Assembly (NCBI GenBank): GCA_964019425.1
Contig: OZ025839.1
Coordinates: 1 to 64,000 of the forward strand
Length of the DNA stretch: 64,000 nucleotides
Reading direction: 5' to 3'
Source of the DNA: Flectonema sp. DT1601
Taxonomy: Eukaryota; Euglenozoa; Diplonemea; Diplonemida; Diplonemidae
A program made the translations under genes and the position numbers. The notes under the pieces were generated by a model. It had not been told where the DNA came from, made no database searches, and worked only from the letters and a program-made list of their open reading frames with translations. Every line of letters begins with the position of its first letter. Positions within the stretch are counted from its first letter, which is position 1. Positions 62,069-64,000 of the stretch are shown here, piece by piece.

Positions 62069-62506
62069 TTTAGTGTGAGTGGGATAATCTGAAGAGGGAT
62101 GAATTGGTTAGTTGAAATATTATTTTACTAATCCAGTCGACTACAACACTTTACGCTCATCACGGTATGAGAATAAGAGGACGAAGTACGAGGAAGGAAG
62201 ACTAGGAATACAAAACAATATCAGGAGGGAAACTTTAAAAAGCCTGTACTCCGAAAACACTCGTAGCTTTGACTCGGTTGAATCCGACAACAAACGTCCC
62301 ATTAAAAGTGAGGGACAGAAAAAAAAAGAAGATAGAGATAGCATGGCTACAACACAACACTGCAATGCGGTGAAACTGTGAGTTAGAAAGAAATGTTGTC
62401 AAAAGAAACAACAGATTTTTAAGAGAGTCTGTCTTGCCCTTAAAAGTTTTTAAAAAGAACAAAATTACGAAAGTTTCGCGAACAAAACAGAAATACGAAA
62501 GTTTGA
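62069..62506. other. Spacer downstream of paralogue C
   Basis: A plus-strand frame of 89 codons (62112-62381) has ordinary protein-like composition (YENKRTKYEEGRLG...) but no ATG near its start and a stop just upstream. It may be a decayed fragment. The rest contains the 3' UTR of paralogue C. No RNA gene seen. Confidence 0.4.
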
Positions 62507-63145
62507 TTATTGTTTCCAAGTAAAACCACCAGCATTAAAATAATTTCCGGTTGACGTATCTTGAACGAGACATTGAAAGTCATTTCCCATTGACCTGATT
62601 CCAGAACTAGAAGTTATGGATGAAGACACTTTAAACTGAAGTGAGCCGCTGGCGACAACAGGTACGGCAGACCTAATCAGGATGGTAGAGTTTTCAAAAA
62701 TCTTCGCTGCAGAAGTTCCAAAGTTTGCGAATCCAGTGATTGTCGCATTTCCCACAAACGTCCCGGCAAAAAAGTCCCACTCACCAGCACAGTTAACCAC
62801 AGGACAATTGACTACAGCTATCCCGCTATCAATTTCTAAGAAACCATTGTTAGAAATAATTATTTTTGAAGTAGAGAACGGTGCCAACACCCTCAACCTC
62901 GCCTTTTTAGATTCTAAATTTCCCAAACTAACTGACTTTACAGTGATATTCGTAGTTGTAATGACAACAGCATCGTTATTTTCAGCATCATTAATTATCA
63001 CATCATCGTCAGGTCCTGGAACTTGAGCTGGGTACCAATTATTTGGAGTAGTCCACTGCTGGTCATTAACGATACCAGTCCACTTGATCGAAGCACCTGA
63101 GGAGGCGGCCAACAACGTGGTGAGAACAGCGCAGCAAAACTTCAT
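62507..63145 (-). CDS. Secreted beta-helix-like protein, paralogue C
   Basis: 212 aa. Signal peptide and N-terminal module are identical to A and B through AQVPGP, then diverge earlier (DDDVIINDAENNDAVVITTT). It keeps LRVLAPFS, GEWDFFAGTF, ANFGTSAAKIF, SLQFK, GNDFQCLVQD and the C-terminal FTWKQ. Its body is closer to A than to B in several segments (ATITGFANFGT, NGFLEIDSG). Probably secreted; no anchor. It lies upstream of the LRR gene on the same strand. Confidence 0.8.
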   Translation of the reverse strand: MKFCCAVLTTLLAASSGASIKWTGIVNDQQWTTPNNWYPAQVPGPDDDVIINDAENNDAVVITTTNITVKSVSLGNLESKKARLRVLAPFSTSKIIISNNGFLEIDSGIAVVNCPVVNCAGEWDFFAGTFVGNATITGFANFGTSAAKIFENSTILIRSAVPVVASGSLQFKVSSSITSSSGIRSMGNDFQCLVQDTSTGNYFNAGGFTWKQ

Positions 63146-63350
63146 TTTTAGATATCGAATAGTGATAGCTGTTGAGATAAGTTGATAACACAGAATATGA
63201 AAAATTAAAACACAAAATACTACGGAACTCGTTTATGACATACATGGTGGGGGACAATGTAAAAACAGTAACAACTTTAGGTATTAAAAACAGAATTAAT
63301 ATCAAAGTGCTTGACTGAAAAAATATTTGTAGTTGCTGATCAAAGAAGAA
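63146..63350. repeat. 5' flank repeat U of paralogue C
   Basis: Nearly identical to 56282-56490 and 57457-57665. Its right part (GTAGTTGCTGATCAAAGAA) matches the solo copy at 31042 slightly better than the other two do. Confidence 0.8.
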
Positions 63351-63876
63351 TTACGTTTAGAAAACATAAGGGAAAATTACATTTTTTGTCTTTTACATGG
63401 TGGTATCAAATTACTGCGTGGGGGGATGCAGGACTGGAATGTAGTTACTTTAAGTTTCATGTTCATAATAAAAAAAACATATTTTTTACTGTTACTAGTT
63501 CGTAGCTCACTACTAGTGGAGCACTTTTCTATAATAAATGTAGAAAGTGTTTTTAATTATCAAAGTCTGACAATTGTTCCTCAACATCAAATTACTGCGT
63601 GGGGGTAAACTGTTTGATTTTGTACGTAAAATACAAATGTTTTGTATCATAAAAAACATAACGATAATTTAACATTAGTTCTGAGATACAGTGACTAGGT
63701 GTGATGCTTAACTTAGCCTTTTAAAGTAACTATTAGGTTTCGAGAGTAATCCATATACCTCTTATCTCTGTTCTCTCATCATCAGTATGGTGTAGAAGTA
63801 AGTCAATCATCTGTTGTGACTGAAGCATCTTAGTTAGCAAGACTAGGATGTAGTTACTTACTGCGTGGGGGGGATA
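63351..63876. other. Spacer with motif repeats upstream of paralogue C
   Basis: Contains three ACTGCGTGGGGG motifs (near 63412, 63593, 63860), the second copy of the CACTACTAGTGGAGCACT repeat (63499-63525) and repeat X copy 4. No gene seen. Confidence 0.55.
63616..63690. repeat. Dispersed repeat X, copy 4
   Basis: Matches 30867-30939 over its whole length (GTACGTAAAATACAAATG core, TTGTATCATAAA, AATTTAACATTAGTT, GAGATACA) and shares only the core with the copies at 35145 and 39074. Confidence 0.7.
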
Positions 63877-64000
63877 AAATAAGTATGAAAATGCTTACAG
63901 ATAAACACAAAATCAATAACAGTTGCAAAAGCGGCAATAAAACAAAAATGCCAACCAGCAATGAGAGGAGCGATTGTGTTCTACATTCAGCTATGAATGC
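63877..64000. repeat. Downstream repeat D, copy 3 (cut by right edge)
   Basis: The first ~124 bases of D, matching 56567-56690 and 61781-61904. By analogy with copy 1, the stop codon of another minus-strand paralogue would be expected about 130 bp beyond the window. Confidence 0.8.

Noticed and set aside
62112-62381. Plus-strand 89-codon frame with protein-like composition
   Set aside because: No ATG near its start, a stop just upstream, wrong strand for the cluster and no recognisable domain; kept only as a note in the spacer entry.
1-64000. CRISPR arrays, bacterial-type operons or ribosome binding sites
   Set aside because: No evenly spaced direct repeats with unique spacers were seen, and introns and gene content are eukaryotic; the regular repeats are coding (LRR, coiled coil) or dispersed.

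Overview
The window comes from a nuclear genome of a microbial eukaryote. The genes are eukaryotic (anoctamin, Vti1 SNARE, protein-only RNase P, mitochondrial E1-alpha, LYR protein). Short GT-AG introns of about 63-94 nt are visible, and a eukaryotic tRNA-Gly(GCC) has a Pol III T-run after it. Every supported protein gene from 4.2 kb to the right end lies on the minus strand. Most start codons sit 5-40 nt downstream of a pyrimidine-rich stretch ending in AG. One-way gene order, acceptor-like sites before starts and rare conventional introns together suggest a euglenozoan, perhaps diplonemid-like, with polycistronic transcription and spliced-leader addition. This placement is inference; no spliced-leader gene was found.

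Layout. 0-4.0 kb: a minus-strand charged coiled-coil reading frame running off the left edge, head to head with a LINE (reverse transcriptase, RNase H, terminal zinc knuckle, poly-A tail) whose tail stops 4 bp before a tRNA-Gly gene. 4.2-9.4 kb: a small Cys-rich frame and a long Na+/H+ exchanger with cNMP-like and WW domains. 9.4-19.2 kb: a gene-poor stretch full of A and T homopolymers. 19.2-28.4 kb: nucleoside diphosphate kinase (2 exons), anoctamin, two decayed LSU rRNA fragments, PRORP, an AlkB-type dioxygenase and BCKDHA (3 exons). 28.4-39.5 kb: a second homopolymer-rich desert with several dispersed repeats. 39.5-55.3 kb: CCCH/Tudor-like protein, matrin-type zinc finger protein (3 exons), Vti1, a 112-aa protein, an LYR protein, a two-exon 91-aa protein, a 1256-aa coiled-coil repeat protein and a 68-aa frame.

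55.6-64 kb is a multigene surface/secreted-protein array. Three paralogues share an almost identical 5' flank, signal peptide and first ~35-60 codons, but their bodies have diverged. They are interspersed with copies of a downstream repeat, a gene remnant, a possible two-exon gene and a ubiquitin-like/leucine-rich-repeat protein. The array continues past the right edge, where another downstream repeat is cut off.

The housekeeping genes act in unrelated pathways (tRNA 5' processing and wobble modification, branched-chain amino acid breakdown, endosomal fusion, ion and lipid transport), as expected if the cluster is only a transcription unit. The most unusual items are the LINE placed against a tRNA gene with a PDZ-like insert in its polymerase, the constant-5'/variable-3' secreted family, the LSU rRNA fragments and the short dispersed repeats.
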